In this document: positions 4,966 through 5,401 of the stretch, piece after piece
Layout: each line of letters opens with the position of its first letter
Numbering within the stretch: the first letter of the stretch is position 1
Assembly: GCA_030666935.1 (NCBI GenBank)
Contig: DAOUWX010000139.1
Location: 1 to 5,401 of the forward strand
DNA: 5,401 nt
Direction: 5' to 3'
From: Atribacterota bacterium
GTDB lineage: Bacteria > Atribacterota > Phoenicimicrobiia > Phoenicimicrobiales > Phoenicimicrobiaceae
The notes under the pieces: model-generated
What the model saw: only the letters and a program-made list of their open reading frames with translations
Databases searched by the model: none
What the model was told of the DNA's origin: nothing
Made by a program: the position numbers and the translations under genes

Positions 4966-5008
4966 TTTTTTATAATATATTACTCATATTATCAAAAATA
5001 TTTCAAAA

Positions 5009-5401
5009 TTACAAAGGTCTTTTTTGGGGAAGACCTTCTTTTCTGGGGTATTTTGAAGGAGTATCTTTTATTTTTTTGATTATCAAAAGATATCTTTCCT
5101 GATTTATAAAGGGAATTCGAACATTTTCCACTCCGATCAGCTCTCCGCCTAAAAGCTGAATTATCTTGAGAGCTTTGTGTATTTCTTCCCTATACGATCT
5201 TCCTTTTTGCGCCATCAATAATCCCCCCACCCTTACCAAAGGAAGGCAATATTCGCTTAGAACATTTAAGCGAGCTACTGCTCTGGATAGAGCTATATCA
5301 TATTTCTCCCGATGATCTGCGCTTTTCCCGAAAGTTTCTGCCCTACCATTAAGTATCTTAACTTGCTGAAGATTTATTTCTTCTGTTATTTTTTCTAGAA
5401 A
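5009..5401 (-). CDS. rsmG: RsmG (GidB), 16S rRNA G527 N7-methyltransferase, C-terminal part
   Basis: The frame is open from the right edge to a TAA at 5009-5011, giving the last 130 residues of a protein normally a little over 200 long. RsmG uses S-adenosylmethionine to methylate N7 of G527 (E. coli numbering) in helix 18 of 16S rRNA; loss gives low-level streptomycin resistance. Visible family features, numbered from the window edge, are ILNGRAE (16-22), the core YDIALSRAVARLNVL (34-48), the strand and turn LVRVGGLLMAQKG (55-67), and the C-terminal signature KYPRKEGLPQKRPL (117-130). The N-terminal SAM-binding glycine loop lies outside the window. A TTG at 5239 could be mistaken for a start, but the conserved reading frame continues upstream without a stop. 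rsmG next to parAB is the classic arrangement near the origin; a 1.1-kb spacer separates them here. Confidence 0.96.
   Translation of the reverse strand, partial: FLEKITEEINLQQVKILNGRAETFGKSADHREKYDIALSRAVARLNVLSEYCLPLVRVGGLLMAQKGRSYREEIHKALKIIQLLGGELIGVENVRIPFINQERYLLIIKKIKDTPSKYPRKEGLPQKRPL
5016..5035 (-). terminator. Weak hairpin at the end of rsmG, possible terminator
   Basis: On the minus strand GGTCTT and AAGACC form a 6-bp stem with an 8-nt loop, followed by TTTG and then the stop codon and AT-rich DNA. The stem lies within the last codons of rsmG. It is short and has only a broken T-run, so termination here is possible but not convincing. Confidence 0.3.

Larger units (their letters stand above)
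3906..5008. other. 1.1-kb non-coding spacer between rsmG and parA
   Basis: No credible coding frame is seen on either strand across 1103 bp. From parA towards rsmG it holds: parA leader and promoter region; heptamer block (3961-4055); octamer block (4090-4176); short heptamer block (4197-4231); a non-periodic AT-rich stretch (about 4240-4410) containing parS; a second octamer block (4411-4482); heptamers (4498-4608); two palindromic elements (4617-4694 and 4712-4785); an octamer block in opposite orientation (4844-4875); and an AT-rich heptamer block ending near rsmG. I searched by eye for TTATNCACA DnaA boxes on both strands and found none, nor any with a single mismatch. Confidence 0.75.

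Noticed and set aside
3906..5008. Replication origin (oriC)
   Set aside because: The gene context and AT-rich tract are suggestive, but I found no TTATNCACA DnaA box on either strand, even with one mismatch; the nearest, TTGTTCACG at 4341, has two mismatches. Not called as a feature.
5009..5239. A separate small gene starting with TTG at 5239
   Set aside because: The same frame continues upstream to the window edge with conserved RsmG residues, so the TTG is an internal leucine codon.

Overview
The window is a low-GC bacterial chromosome segment in which every recognisable gene lies on the minus strand. In transcription order (high to low coordinates) it holds the 3' part of rsmG (16S rRNA m7G methyltransferase, cut by the right edge), a 1.1-kb non-coding spacer containing a parS centromere site, parA/soj, parB/spo0J, a 215-bp repeat-filled spacer, amaP (alkaline-shock membrane anchor), an Asp23/Gls24-family gene, and a DUF401 membrane-protein gene cut by the left edge.

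The order rsmG-parA-parB is the conserved chromosomal segregation cluster often found near the replication origin. parA and parB overlap by 8 bp and surely form one operon. The near-consensus parS, 452 bp upstream of parA, completes a ParABS system: ParB loads on parS and spreads, and the ParA ATPase moves the ParB-DNA complex. The second unit, amaP-asp23-DUF401, has gaps of 35 and 31 bp and looks like an envelope operon. It pairs a two-helix membrane anchor with its probable soluble Asp23-type partner and a polytopic membrane protein of unknown substrate.

The coding part is ordinary; the spacers are the unusual part. Both non-coding regions (2088-2302 and 3906-5008) are largely patchworks of degenerate, phase-locked short units. 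One class has 7-nt units whose motif drifts along the array, and the other has 8-nt units of the AGTT-NNNN type, in both orientations. The larger spacer also holds two adjacent palindromic dispersed-repeat-like elements and an AT-rich end with an exact 14-bp tandem duplication. No DnaA boxes were found by eye, so an origin inside the window is not supported.

Organism: AmaP and Asp23 point to a Firmicutes-like lineage or an uncultured low-GC phylum carrying the same envelope genes (Atribacterota is one possibility). The placement is inference from gene content and base composition and cannot be settled from the window.
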